Shown here: in pieces, positions 1-9,121 of the stretch
Numbering within the stretch: position 1 is the stretch's first letter
How the letters are laid out: the number at the start of each line of letters is the position of its first letter
Assembly: GCA_937919435.1 (NCBI GenBank)
Contig: CALFRR010000276.1
Location: 1-16,477 of the forward strand
Reading direction: 5' to 3'
DNA: 16,477 nucleotides
Origin: an uncultured Alphaproteobacteria bacterium
Lineage (GTDB): Bacteria; Pseudomonadota; Alphaproteobacteria; Rhizobiales; Ancalomicrobiaceae
Position numbers and translations under genes: made by a program
Notes under the pieces: model-generated
What the model saw: only the letters and a program-made list of their open reading frames with translations
Told to the model about the DNA's origin: nothing
Database searches by the model: none

Positions 1-648
1 GCGGCGGTCCGGCGCGGCAGCTTCCTCGATCAGGCGATCCGAGTGGTGTGCATCGCCGGCCACTCGGTGCCGGTGTTCGTGATGGCGCTGCTGTCGCTGC
101 TGGTCTTCTATTCGGTGCTCGATCTGGCGCCGGGGCCGGGGCGCCAGGGGGTGATGTTCGAGGGGCTGATCGATCCGGTCACCGGCTTCCTGACCATCGA
201 CACCCTGCTCGCCGGTGATTTCGACGCCTTCGTCGACGCCCTCGCCCATCTCGCCCAGCCGGCGGCGATCCTCGCCTACGTCAGCATGGCCTACATCACC
301 CGCATGACCCGGGCCTTCATGATCGACGCGCTCGGCGGCGAATACGTCGTCACCGCTCGGGCCAAGGGCCTGTCGGGCGCCGCCGTGGTCTGGAAGCACG
401 CCTTCCCGAACGTCGCGGTGCGGCTGGTGACGGTGCTGGCGCTGACCTACGCCGGTCTGCTCGAGGGCGCCGTGGTGACCGAGACGGTGTTCGCCTGGCC
501 GGGGCTCGGGCAATACCTGACGCTGTCGCTGCTCAACGCCGACATGAACGCGGTGATCGGTTCGGCGCTGCTGGTCGGCGTCATCTACGTCGCCGTCAAC
601 CTGTTCGCCGACTTCCTCTATCGACGACTGGATCCGCGCGTCCGATGA
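1..648 (+). CDS. dppB: DppB/OppB-type peptide ABC transporter permease, 5' partial
   Basis: Inner-membrane permease subunit of a peptide (dipeptide/oligopeptide/nickel class) ABC importer. The reading frame is open from the first base, so the gene begins upstream. The 215 visible residues are the C-terminal two thirds of a protein that is usually 310-340 residues. Seen: several hydrophobic membrane segments and the ATPase-contacting EAA-type loop starting near visible residue 115 (YVVTARAKGLS), followed by the family-typical TETVFAWPGLGQYL segment and a C-terminal LDPRVR. An internal ATG-like start at 43 is not the true start, because the upstream codons also read as permease. The stop overlaps the next start by four bases (ATGA), so it is translationally coupled to the DppC-like gene. 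Substrate is inferred from family and neighbours only. Confidence 0.92.
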   Translation, partial: AAVRRGSFLDQAIRVVCIAGHSVPVFVMALLSLLVFYSVLDLAPGPGRQGVMFEGLIDPVTGFLTIDTLLAGDFDAFVDALAHLAQPAAILAYVSMAYITRMTRAFMIDALGGEYVVTARAKGLSGAAVVWKHAFPNVAVRLVTVLALTYAGLLEGAVVTETVFAWPGLGQYLTLSLLNADMNAVIGSALLVGVIYVAVNLFADFLYRRLDPRVR

Positions 649-1544
649 AGACCTTTTCCCGCGAATGGCTGCTCAGCGAGACGCCCGCCTCGCGCGCCCA
701 GGCGGCGTGGGGGCGGCGCTATCGGCTGCTCCTCGACCTCACCTCGAACGGACTGGCGGTCGCCGGCTTCCTGATCGTCGTCGTCTGCCTCGTCGCCTCG
801 CTCGGTGCGCCGTGGTTCGCCACCCACGATCCGAGCCTCCAGGAACTCGGCAACCGGCTCGCCCGGCCGTCGGCCACCCATTGGCTGGGAACCGACGAAC
901 TCGGCCGCGACGTCTGGTCGAGGATGCTTTGGGGCGGCCGGGTGACCCTCGGCATGGTGATCGTGGTGGTGATGGCGGTGGCGCCGGTCGGTCTGGCGGT
1001 CGGTTGCATCTCCGGCTACGCCGGCGGGACGGTCGACCGGGTGATGATGCGGGTGACCGACGTGTTCCTCGCCTTCCCTCGTCTGGTCTTGGCGCTCGCC
1101 TTCGTCGCCGCGCTGAAGCCGGGAGTCGAGAGCGCGATCCTGGCGATCGTGCTGACCGCGTGGCCGCCCTATGCCCGGCTCGCCCGGGCGGAGACGCTGA
1201 CTATCCGCGACGCCGACTTCATCGCCGCGGTGCGGCTGACCGGCGCCTCCCCGGCGCGAATCGTGCTGCGCCACGTCGCGCCGCTCTGCGTGCCGAGCCT
1301 CGTCGTCAGGGTGACGCTCGATCTCGGCACCTTCATCCTGACCGCGGCGGCGCTCGGCTTCCTCGGCATGGGTGCGCAGCCGCCGTCGCCGGAATGGGGC
1401 GCGATGATCGCCACCACCAAGCGCTTCATCTTCGATCAGTGGTGGGTGCCGACCGCACCGGGCATCGCCATCTTCATGGTCTCGCTGGCCTTCAACCTCC
1501 TGGGTGACGGTCTGCGCGACGTCCTCGATCCGAAGCAACGCTGA
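645..1544 (+). CDS. dppC: DppC/OppC-type peptide ABC transporter permease
   Basis: Second inner-membrane permease of the peptide importer, 299 residues, a normal length for the DppC family. The N-terminus has a short cytoplasmic tail and a first membrane helix near residues 35-57. This is followed by the OppC-type periplasmic motif HWLGTDELGRDVWSR, which is diagnostic for DppC/OppC/NikC proteins. The EAA loop starts near residue 191 (DFIAAVRLTGASPARI). The C-terminus carries the usual FNLLGDGLRDVLDPKQR ending. The start is the ATG that overlaps the stop of the DppB-like gene; its own stop shares one base with the next ATG. It should pair with the DppB-like protein to form the channel. Peptide specificity is not readable from permeases. 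Confidence 0.95.
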   Translation: MKTFSREWLLSETPASRAQAAWGRRYRLLLDLTSNGLAVAGFLIVVVCLVASLGAPWFATHDPSLQELGNRLARPSATHWLGTDELGRDVWSRMLWGGRVTLGMVIVVVMAVAPVGLAVGCISGYAGGTVDRVMMRVTDVFLAFPRLVLALAFVAALKPGVESAILAIVLTAWPPYARLARAETLTIRDADFIAAVRLTGASPARIVLRHVAPLCVPSLVVRVTLDLGTFILTAAALGFLGMGAQPPSPEWGAMIATTKRFIFDQWWVPTAPGIAIFMVSLAFNLLGDGLRDVLDPKQR

Positions 1545-2385
1545 TGCTCGTCGACATCTCCAATCTCAGGATCTCCTTCCCCGGGCGCAACGGCCCGAGC
1601 CGGGCGGTGCGCGGCGTGTCGCTGTCGATCGACCGGGAGAAGGTGGCGATCGTCGGCGAGAGCGGGTCCGGCAAGTCGCTGACCGCTCGCGCTCTGATGA
1701 AGCTGCTGCCGGACACCGCGACGGTCGAGGCCGACCGGCTCGCCTTCGACGGCACCGACATCCTCGGCGCCGACGAACGGGCGATGCGCCGGCTGCGCGG
1801 CAAGCGGATGGGCTTCATCCTGCAGGACCCGAAGTTCTCGCTGAACCCGGTGCAGACGGTGGGCGATCAGGTCGCCGAGGCGTGGCGGCTGCACAAGGGC
1901 GGCGGCAAGCGGGAGGCCCGCGAGGCGACCATCGATCTCTTCGCCCAGGTCAAGATCCGCGATCCCGGCAAGGTGGTCGACGCCTGGCCGCACGAGGTGT
2001 CCGGCGGGATGGGCCAGCGGATCATGATCGCGATGATGCTGGCCGCCGATCCGGAACTGCTGATCGCCGACGAGCCGACCTCGGCGCTCGACGCCACCGT
2101 CCAGGCGGAGATCCTGCGCCTCGTCGAAGATCTGGTGTCGCGGCGCGGCATGGGGCTGATGCTGATCAGCCACGACCTGCCGCTGGTCTCGCACTTCTGC
2201 GACCGGGTGGTGGTGATGTACGCCGGCCGGGTGATGGAGACGCTCACCGCCGACAAGCTGGGCCACGCCGAGCATCCCTATACCCGCGGCCTGCTCGCCT
2301 GCCTGCCGTCGCTCGAGGCGCCGCGGCGCCGCCTGCCCACCCTGTCGCGCGATCCGGCGTGGCTCGAGCCGACGAGGACCACGCC

Positions 2386-2389
<4 letters not shown>
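1544..2389 (+). CDS. dppD: DppD/OppD-type peptide ABC transporter ATP-binding protein
   Basis: Cytoplasmic ATPase that powers the peptide importer, 281 residues. Seen: Walker A GESGSGKS at residues 38-45, Q-loop Gln94, Walker B ending in IADEP with the catalytic Glu177, D-loop SALD at 180-183 and switch His210. The signature is VSGGM (152-156) rather than LSGGQ, which is tolerated in DppD/OppD proteins. At about 280 residues it is shorter than the roughly 330 of typical DppD. The protein stops soon after the HPYTRGLLACLPSL segment, so the C-terminal region that often holds an iron-sulfur Cys cluster in this family is largely absent. The stop overlaps the GTG start of the next ATPase. It likely forms a heterodimer with the DppF-like protein. 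Confidence 0.93.
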
Positions 2390-3141
<752 letters not shown>

Positions 3142-3164
3142 CGGTCCACTTCCGGAGTTCTGCG

Positions 3165-4682
3165 ATGCCTTCCCTTCCGACGCCGAACTGGTCGGCGGCC
3201 CGCGACGCGGCCGCGGCGATCGTCGCTCCCTGGAATAATGCCGACGCCCCCGGCGGGGCGATCGCGGTGTTCGATGCCGACGGCATCCGGGCGGCGGTCT
3301 GCGGCGGCCTCGAGAATCCGGCCGGCGGTGCGCCGTTCGGGCTCGACACGGTGGTGCGCTACGCCTCGGTGACCAAGCACGTGTTCGCGAGCCTCCTCAC
3401 CTCGCGCCCCGACCTCGTCGGGCTCGACGACCGGCTCGGCGACCATCTGCCGGAACTCTCCGGCGAACTCGCCGAGGTGACGGTCGGACGCGCCCTCGAC
3501 ATGTCCTCCGGCCTCCCCGACGTGCGCGACACCCTGGCGATCCTCGGGCTCGGGGTGACCGCGGTCAGCGAAGCCGAGCCGATCCTCGCCGCGCTCGGCC
3601 GGATCGACCGGCTGAACTATCCCTGCGGTTCGGAAATCTCCTATTCGAACACCGGCTACCGGCTGGTCGAGACGGCGCTCGCCCGCAAGGGCCTGCCGTT
3701 CGCCCGCGGCATGGCGGAGTGTTTCGCCGGTCCGCTGGGGCTCGGCTGGACCGCGCCGGAGACATGGGCCGATCCGGTCGCCGGACTGGCGCCGGGCTGG
3801 TGGATGGGGCCGACCGGCTGGCAGATGGGCTATGCCGGGCTGCATCTCTCCGCGTCGGGCTGTCTCACCGGCAGTCTCGCGGCGCTGGTGCGCTGGCTCG
3901 GGGCGCTGCTCGGCGACGAGGCGCCGGTCGCCGGCACCCTCGGCCGCCTCGCCGCACCGCGCCGGCTCTCCGACGGGAGGCCGTCGGGCTACGGCCTCGG
4001 CATCGCGCGATCGGAGATCGACGGCCGGAGCTTCGTCGGCCACGGCGGGTCGCACGTCGGCTACAAGACCAACTTCCTCCTCGATCCCGAACTGAAGCTC
4101 GGCGTCGCCGTCGTCTCCAATCGCGAGGACACGCTCGCCGCCGACGCCTCGCGGGCGGTGATGGCGGCACTGCTCGGCCTGTCGCTGCCGAGCCGCCCGC
4201 ACGGCCTGCCGGAAGGAATCTGGGTCGAGGCGAGCGGCCCGAACTGGCTGGAGGTCGGCCCGTCCGGGGTCACCTTCCTCGGCGCGGCGGAAGCGCTCTC
4301 CGGCGGCACCTGCGGCTGCGCGATCTCCGGATCCGCCACCCTGCCGATCCGTCTGGGCTTCGACGGGACGGCGATCGAGGGCGAGATCGGCCATGCCCGG
4401 CGGCGCTTCCTTCGGGCGACGGGCGGCGAGACGACCGCGGCGATCGAGGGCGAGTGGGTGGCTGACGCGTTCTCCGCCCGTTTCGAGATCGTCGGCGACC
4501 GCCTGTACAGCGGCGTCGGGCCGGCACGGCTCGGCTCGCGTCTGGTGTCGCTCGGCGGCGGCCGGTTCCTGGTCGAAGGACGCGACGGACCGTGGGCGAA
4601 GCGCTTCGTGCTGGTCGTCGACGGCGACGGGCTCCGCGCGGCGATCCATCGCAGCCGGATCCTGCGGTTCCGCCGGGCCTGA
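3165..4682 (+). CDS. dap: S12-family serine hydrolase, probable D-aminopeptidase
   Basis: Predicted cytoplasmic serine peptidase of 505 residues with a penicillin-binding/class C beta-lactamase fold. Seen: catalytic SVTK at 68-71, YSN at 160-162 and HGG at 293-295. This is close to the Ser62/Lys65, Tyr153 and His287 layout of Ochrobactrum anthropi D-aminopeptidase (about 520 residues). The C-terminal 170 residues resemble the two beta-barrel domains of that enzyme, including a glycine-rich IEGEWVADAFSARFEI stretch and a final RILRFRR. There is no signal peptide, so it should act on imported peptides, releasing N-terminal D-amino acids. The start is the ATG with GGAG seven bases upstream; the frame is open further 5' only over the DppF gene. 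Other S12 hydrolases (esterase, amide hydrolase) remain possible. It is 23 bases downstream of the importer, so co-transcription is likely. Confidence 0.75.
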   Translation: MPSLPTPNWSAARDAAAAIVAPWNNADAPGGAIAVFDADGIRAAVCGGLENPAGGAPFGLDTVVRYASVTKHVFASLLTSRPDLVGLDDRLGDHLPELSGELAEVTVGRALDMSSGLPDVRDTLAILGLGVTAVSEAEPILAALGRIDRLNYPCGSEISYSNTGYRLVETALARKGLPFARGMAECFAGPLGLGWTAPETWADPVAGLAPGWWMGPTGWQMGYAGLHLSASGCLTGSLAALVRWLGALLGDEAPVAGTLGRLAAPRRLSDGRPSGYGLGIARSEIDGRSFVGHGGSHVGYKTNFLLDPELKLGVAVVSNREDTLAADASRAVMAALLGLSLPSRPHGLPEGIWVEASGPNWLEVGPSGVTFLGAAEALSGGTCGCAISGSATLPIRLGFDGTAIEGEIGHARRRFLRATGGETTAAIEGEWVADAFSARFEIVGDRLYSGVGPARLGSRLVSLGGGRFLVEGRDGPWAKRFVLVVDGDGLRAAIHRSRILRFRRA

Positions 4683-4884
4683 GAAGGAGCGCGTCCGACG
4701 CGACGCCGCAGCCGGTTTTCGGGGTCGACAGCGGGTTCGTGAACCGGCTACCCATGTCCGGAGCGCGGGCCTCGTCTCCCGCCCGGCCGGACGACCGGGA
4801 GAGCCGAGGCCGCGGCGGGACCGAACCGCGGTCGGATCCGTCGCGCCGCGCGCGATCATCACGTCCGAACGCGGGAGCGGCCCC
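4683..4884 (+). promoter_or_regulatory. Non-coding region upstream of the two-component system
   Basis: About 200 bases with no convincing gene. It separates the peptide operon from the regulator and must hold the regulator's promoter, but no clear -35/-10 pair is visible. It contains a 7-bp stem (GCCGGTT at 4711-4717 with AACCGGC at 4742-4748) and, inside it, the near-palindrome GGTTC-GT-GAACC at 4734-4745. The first ten bases of the latter recur at 6955-6964 before the binding-protein gene. No T-run follows the stem, so a terminator is not well supported. Confidence 0.4.
4734..4745. promoter_or_regulatory. Near-palindrome sharing a 10-base word with 6955-6964
   Basis: GGTTC-GT-GAACC, a perfect 5-bp inverted repeat with a two-base centre, lies about 140 bases before the regulator start. 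Its first ten bases (GGTTCGTGAA) occur again just before the binding-protein gene. It is a candidate binding site for the response regulator or another shared regulator. Inference only; the match could be chance. Confidence 0.3.
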
Positions 4885-5550
4885 ATGCGCGTACTGCTCG
4901 TCGAGGACCATCCCGATCTCGCCCAGTGGCTCGCCCAATGGCTGACCCAGGGCGGCTTCGTGGTCGAGCGGATCGATCGCGGCGACGACGCCGATCTGGC
5001 GCTGTCGACCAACCGCTACGACCTCGTCATCCTCGATCTGTCGCTGCCGCATCTCGACGGGCTCGACGTGCTCGCCCGGCTGCGCGACCGCGGCGACAAC
5101 ACGCCGGTGCTGGTGCTGACCGCCCGTGGCGGCAAGAACGACCGGGTACGCGGCCTGAACCTCGGTGCCGACGACTATCTTCCGAAGCCCTTCGAACTCG
5201 ACGAGTTGGAGGCCCGCATCCGGGCACTGCTGCGCCGGTCGAACGCCCAGACGCCGCGCCAGAAGATCGGACGGCTGATCCTCGACACCCGCAACCGCGA
5301 GGTCACCCTCGACGGGCGGCCGTTGCAGCTGACGCCGCGCGAACTCGCCGTTCTGGAGGCGCTCGCCGCCCGCCTGGGGCGGCCTGTGGCCCGCGAGACG
5401 GTGTTCAACCGGGTCTTCGAATTCGATTCCGACGCCCGGATCGAGAGCATCGAGATCTACGTGCATCGCCTGCGCAAGAAGATCGAGGGCTCCGGCGCCA
5501 CCATCACCACGCTCAGGGGACTGGGCTATGCCCTCTCGGTCGACGCCTGA
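4885..5550 (+). CDS. OmpR-family response regulator (TctD-like)
   Basis: DNA-binding response regulator of 221 residues. Seen: an N-terminal receiver domain with acidic pocket Glu7/Asp8, phospho-acceptor Asp51 (VILDLSLPHLDG), Thr79 and Lys101 in LPKPF. After a short linker there is a C-terminal winged helix from about residue 127, including LTPRELAVLEAL and the recognition region RIESIEIYVHRLRKKI, ending in the wing LRGLGYAL. This order defines the OmpR/PhoB family, and the details are closest to the TctD/QseB branch. The ATG at 4885 gives a complete receiver; upstream in-frame codons overlap non-coding DNA. The partner kinase gene begins 21 bases downstream. It probably activates the adjacent FbpA-type transporter, but the signal is unknown. 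Confidence 0.93.
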   Translation: MRVLLVEDHPDLAQWLAQWLTQGGFVVERIDRGDDADLALSTNRYDLVILDLSLPHLDGLDVLARLRDRGDNTPVLVLTARGGKNDRVRGLNLGADDYLPKPFELDELEARIRALLRRSNAQTPRQKIGRLILDTRNREVTLDGRPLQLTPRELAVLEALAARLGRPVARETVFNRVFEFDSDARIESIEIYVHRLRKKIEGSGATITTLRGLGYALSVDA

Positions 5551-5571
5551 GGGGAACGATCGGAGGGGGGC

Positions 5572-6963
5572 ATGAGGAGTCTCGCCGGACAACTGGCGCT
5601 GGTCGGCCTGCCGGTGATGGTGCTGCTGTTCGGCTTCGACGCGGTCATCTCCTACCGGGACGCCCGCGAGACGGTGAACGCCGCCCACGACCGCGCCCTG
5701 CGGACCGCCCTGGTGCTGCTCCACCGCGAACGGGCCGCGCCGGACGTCGCGCCGCGTCTGCTCGCCGAGAGCCTCGCGGCGTCGATCGAGGACGTGCACT
5801 TCGCCTTCGTCGACCACGGCGGCAACACCGTCGCCGGCGACGGCGACCTGCCCTACCGGCGGCCGACCGCCGAGGAGCCGTTCCGTTTCCACAACGGCCA
5901 TCACCGCGGTCGGCCGGTGCGGATCGGCGCGCTCAGGGTCGCCCCCGGCGACGGGGCGGCGAGCGACGACGGCGCCTTCCTGGTGGTGGCGGAGAGCACC
6001 CGCCCGCGGGTCGAGGCGATCCACCACCTCGTCGGCCGCGAACTTTGGCGGCATCTCTGGTCCGCCGCGGCGGCGCTGGCGCTCGCCTGGTTGGCGCTGC
6101 GCGCGCTGCGCCGCGAGATCGATCGGCCGGCGGCGATCCTCGCCCGACGCGAGGCGGAGGACATGACGCCGTTGGCGACCGAAGGGGTGCCGACGGAGGT
6201 GCTTCCGCTGATCGACGCGGTCAACGGGCATCTCGCCCGCCTCGCCGGGCTGTTCGAGGCGAGCCGGCGGTTCGCCGCCGACGTCGCCCATCAACTGCGC
6301 ACGCCGCTGACCCTGCTCGGCGCGCAGGCCCAGTACGGCCTGCGGCTCGACGATTCCGCCGGGCTCAGACGGGCGCTCGAAGGGGTCTCCAACGCATCGC
6401 GCGGAGCGCAGCGTCTCTGCAACCAGATGCTGACCCTGTCGCGGATCGAGGCGGTGAAGGGGGCGATGCGCGACGGCGTCCGGATCGACCTCGCCGCAAT
6501 GCTGCGCGAGACGGCGCTCGACCTGTCGGTGCTGGCGATCGAGAAGCGGATCGACCTCGCCTACGAGGACGGGGGCGAGCCGGTCCACACGATCGGCAAC
6601 GAGATCATGCTGCACGAGCTGTTCTCGAACCTGATCGACAACGCGCTGCGCTACACGCCGCGCGAAGGTCGGGTCGGGATCACGCTGAAGACCCGGGACG
6701 GACAGGCCGAGGTCGAGATCGCGGACAGCGGTCCGGGCATCCCGCCGGAGCGTCGGGAGGCGGCGTTCCAACGTTTCCACCGGCGGCTCGACCGATCCGG
6801 CTCCTCCGGATCCGGCCTCGGATTGGCGATCGCCCATCAGATCGCGCTGGTCCATCGCGGCACCATCGCCTTCGACGACGTCGAGGGCGACCGTGGTTTC
6901 GTCGTCCGCGTCAGACTTCCGATCGAGGAGGGCCCGAGCGGGGCGATTCCGAAAGGTTCGTGA
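5572..6963 (+). CDS. Sensor histidine kinase (TctE-like)
   Basis: Membrane sensor kinase of 463 residues. Seen: membrane helix near residues 7-27, a periplasmic region of about 130 residues with the look of the TctE-type sensor domain (SYRDARETVNAAHDRALRTA, then DLPYRRP), and a second helix near 162-181. The dimerisation domain has the phospho-acceptor His240 in ADVAHQLRTPL. The ATPase domain has the N-box with Asn353/Asn357, G1 DSGPGIP at 385-391 and G2 GSGLGLA at 413-419. The start ATG has a strong G-rich ribosome site (CGGAGGGGGG) just before it. It should phosphorylate the preceding regulator. TctE proteins sense tricarboxylates, but kinases of this family also sit beside iron and other importers, so the ligand is open. 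The gene ends 65 bases before the binding-protein gene. Confidence 0.94.
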   Translation: MRSLAGQLALVGLPVMVLLFGFDAVISYRDARETVNAAHDRALRTALVLLHRERAAPDVAPRLLAESLAASIEDVHFAFVDHGGNTVAGDGDLPYRRPTAEEPFRFHNGHHRGRPVRIGALRVAPGDGAASDDGAFLVVAESTRPRVEAIHHLVGRELWRHLWSAAAALALAWLALRALRREIDRPAAILARREAEDMTPLATEGVPTEVLPLIDAVNGHLARLAGLFEASRRFAADVAHQLRTPLTLLGAQAQYGLRLDDSAGLRRALEGVSNASRGAQRLCNQMLTLSRIEAVKGAMRDGVRIDLAAMLRETALDLSVLAIEKRIDLAYEDGGEPVHTIGNEIMLHELFSNLIDNALRYTPREGRVGITLKTRDGQAEVEIADSGPGIPPERREAAFQRFHRRLDRSGSSGSGLGLAIAHQIALVHRGTIAFDDVEGDRGFVVRVRLPIEEGPSGAIPKGS

Positions 6964-6971
6964 AAGGAACC
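6955..6971. promoter_or_regulatory. Inverted repeat sharing GGTTCGTGAA with 4734-4743
   Basis: GGTTC (6955-6959) and GAACC (6967-6971) form a 5-bp inverted repeat with a seven-base centre spanning the kinase stop codon, 58 bases before the binding-protein start. It shares ten consecutive bases with the near-palindrome upstream of the response-regulator gene. It is a candidate operator or part of the leader structure; weak evidence. Confidence 0.3.
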
Positions 6972-7022
6972 CCTCCTCCAATCCACTCACAGGGTCTCGC
7001 ACCCTGCAACGACAAGAGGAGG
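6972..7022 (+). promoter_or_regulatory. Possible Shine-Dalgarno-masking leader of the binding-protein gene
   Basis: The ribosome site GAGGAGG (7016-7022, six bases before the ATG at 7029) is perfectly complementary to CCTCCTC at 6972-6978. Between them lies a perfect 6-bp hairpin, CAGGGT-CTCGC-ACCCTG (6990-7006). The transcript could therefore fold into a closed two-stem form that hides the ribosome site of the binding-protein gene. This may modulate translation or act as a processing point between the regulatory genes and the transporter genes. Complementarity is seen directly; function is inferred. Confidence 0.45.
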
Positions 7023-7028
7023 ATTCCC

Positions 7029-8015
7029 ATGGAGATGCGCCGCCTGCTTCTCGCCGCCCTGGTGGCCGTCGGGGTTCAGACGCTTCCCGCCCAGGCGCAG
7101 GAGAAGCTCTACGTCTACACCTCGATGAAGGAATCGCTGATCGGCCAGCTGAAGACCGCCTTCGTCGCGAAACATCCCGAAGTGAAGATGGACTATCAGT
7201 CGGCCGGAGCCGGCAAACTGATGGCCAAGATCGCCGCGGAACGCGAATCCGGCTCGCTGCTCGCCGACATCCTGTGGACCAGCGAGGTTCCGGACTTCTA
7301 TCAGCTGAAGGACCAGGGCGTGCTCGAGACCTACGTGCCGAAGGAGATCGGCGCGCTGGTCAATCCGCTGCCCGACTACGACGGCGCCTTCACCGCGGTC
7401 CGTCTCGGCACCCTCGGCATCGCCTACAACACCCGGCTGATCAAGGAAGCCCCGAAGACCTGGGCCGACGTGCAGAAGCCCGCCTACAAGGGCGCCTACG
7501 GCATCGCCAATCCGGCCCTCTCCGGCACCGCCTACATGAGCGTCTCGGCGCTGGTGAAGCAGTTCGGCTGGTCCTACATCGAAGCCCTCCGCGCCAACGG
7601 CGCCAAGATGGGCAAGGGCTCCGGCCAAGTGGTCGACGACACCGCCTCGGGCGATCTGCTGGGCAGCCTCGCGGTCGACTACATCACCCTCGACAAGGTC
7701 GACAAGGGCGCCACCCTGGCTCTGGTCTATCCGCCGGAGACGCTGGTGATCCCGAGCCCGATCGCGATCATGAAGGGCTCCAAGAACCTCGAAGCGGCCA
7801 AGAAATTCGTCGACTTCGTGCTGTCGAAGGAAGGCCAGACGATCATCGCCAAGGAAGGCACCCTGCCGGTCAGGACCGACGTCGAGGTTCCCGATCGTTA
7901 TCCGATGCCTCCGGTGGCCGATGCGATGAAGCGTGCCATCAAGATCGACTATCGACAGATGATGGCCGAGAAGGAAGCCACGATCAAGAAGTTCACCGAC
8001 ATCATGCAGAAGTGA
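7029..8015 (+). CDS. FbpA/AfuA-type periplasmic substrate-binding protein
   Basis: Periplasmic solute receptor, 328 residues. A Sec signal peptide is clear: positive start (MEMRR), hydrophobic core, likely cleavage after residue 23 (AQA|Q). The mature protein starts with EKLYVYTSMKE, typical of ferric-iron/2-aminoethylphosphonate/AfuA-type receptors. Later it carries LGIAYNT and VYPPETLVIPSPIAIMKG, which fit the same group. The tandem tyrosines that hold iron in FbpA are not obvious; only a single Tyr218 stands in the corresponding VDYITLD stretch, so classical iron binding should not be assumed. The start is placed at 7029 by the AGGAGG ribosome site six bases upstream; an ATG six bases later is possible. 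The next gene, an ATPase, follows after 17 bases. Confidence 0.88.
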   Translation: MEMRRLLLAALVAVGVQTLPAQAQEKLYVYTSMKESLIGQLKTAFVAKHPEVKMDYQSAGAGKLMAKIAAERESGSLLADILWTSEVPDFYQLKDQGVLETYVPKEIGALVNPLPDYDGAFTAVRLGTLGIAYNTRLIKEAPKTWADVQKPAYKGAYGIANPALSGTAYMSVSALVKQFGWSYIEALRANGAKMGKGSGQVVDDTASGDLLGSLAVDYITLDKVDKGATLALVYPPETLVIPSPIAIMKGSKNLEAAKKFVDFVLSKEGQTIIAKEGTLPVRTDVEVPDRYPMPPVADAMKRAIKIDYRQMMAEKEATIKKFTDIMQK

Positions 8016-8032
8016 ACGATCGGGGTAGTGCG

Positions 8033-9121
8033 ATGAGTTCAGTAGAAATCACCGGTCTCTCCAAATCCTATGGAGATCGCGAGATCCTGAAGGGGCTCGA
8101 CCTGAAGGTCGAAGCGGGAGAGTCCTTCACTCTCCTCGGCCCCTCGGGGTGTGGCAAGACGGTCCTGATGCGTCTTCTCGCCGGCTTCGAAACGCCGAAC
8201 AGGGGCCGTATCAGAATCGGCGACGACGTCGTCGCCGACGCCGGGACCAACGTCCCGCCGGACCGGCGCGGCATCGGCATGGTCTTCCAGGACTATGCCG
8301 TGTGGCCGCACATGAGCGTGCGCGAAAACGTCGCCTACCCCCTGAAGATCCAGCGCGTCCCGGCCGAGGACCGGGACCGTCGGACCAATCGGGCGATCGG
8401 GCAGGTCGGGCTCACCGGTCTCGAAGACCGGATGCCCTCGCAACTGTCGGGCGGCCAGCAACAGCGGGTCGCCCTCGCCCGGGCGCTGGTCTCCGAGCCG
8501 AAGCTGCTGCTGCTCGACGAACCGCTCAACAACCTCGACGCCAACCTGCGCGAGGAGATGCGGTTCGAGATCCGTGAACTCCAGCAGAAGCTGGGGATCA
8601 CCATCGTCTACGTCACCCACGACCAGGAGATCGCCCTGGCGATCGCCGACCGGATCGGAGTGATGGACGAGACCGGCGCGCTGCGACAGGTCGGCCGTCC
8701 CGACGAGGTCTTCGACCGGCCGGCCGACGCCTACATCTACCGGTTCCTCGGGGTCGCCAACTTCGTTCCGATGCATCGGGTCGACGGCGAGTGGCGCTTC
8801 CCGGACGGAATCGGACGATGGACCGAAGCCCCGCCGGATCTCCCCGGCGACCGGCTGACCCTCGGCTGCCGGCCGTTCGACATCGTCGTCACCCGCTCCG
8901 GCGACGGGCTGCCCGGCATCGTCCGCCGGGCGAGCTTCCTCGGCGCGCAGATGGACTATCTGATCGAGGCCGGCGGGGTGACCTTCCGGGCCGCCACCGA
9001 CAGTCGGCGGGCGCTGTCGCCCGAATACTGTTTCGCCGACGGCGAGAGCTGTCGCCTCACCTTCCGCGGCGCCCAGTGGTTCGACGCGGCCGCATCCGAC
9101 GGCGAAGGAGGTCCGCGATGA
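8033..9121 (+). CDS. ABC importer ATP-binding protein 1 (FbpC/PotA type)
   Basis: Cytoplasmic ATPase, 362 residues. Seen: A-loop Tyr13, Walker A GPSGCGKT at 36-43, Q-loop Gln86, canonical LSGGQ at 138-142, Walker B LLLLDEP with Glu163 and switch His196. The D-loop reads LNNLD instead of the common LSNLD, and after the switch His the usual DQxEAM stretch is replaced by DQEIALAI. From about residue 240 there is a C-terminal TOBE-like domain, usual for this CUT1/iron subgroup. The ATG at 8033 lies 17 bases after the binding-protein stop. The stop overlaps the permease start (ATGA). It differs clearly from the second ATPase gene on the other side of the permease. Confidence 0.93.
   Translation: MSSVEITGLSKSYGDREILKGLDLKVEAGESFTLLGPSGCGKTVLMRLLAGFETPNRGRIRIGDDVVADAGTNVPPDRRGIGMVFQDYAVWPHMSVRENVAYPLKIQRVPAEDRDRRTNRAIGQVGLTGLEDRMPSQLSGGQQQRVALARALVSEPKLLLLDEPLNNLDANLREEMRFEIRELQQKLGITIVYVTHDQEIALAIADRIGVMDETGALRQVGRPDEVFDRPADAYIYRFLGVANFVPMHRVDGEWRFPDGIGRWTEAPPDLPGDRLTLGCRPFDIVVTRSGDGLPGIVRRASFLGAQMDYLIEAGGVTFRAATDSRRALSPEYCFADGESCRLTFRGAQWFDAAASDGEGGPR

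Noticed and set aside
4592..4945. Small + strand open frame spanning the hydrolase end and the intergenic region
   Set aside because: Composition is low-complexity Arg/Ser/Pro, no ribosome site stands out, and it overlaps two well-supported genes in other frames.
5554..8023. Ten-base word GAACGATCGG after two stop codons (5554-5563 and 8014-8023)
   Set aside because: CGATCG-type words are very common in this kind of genome and here merge with ribosome-site context, so a regulatory role is not supported.
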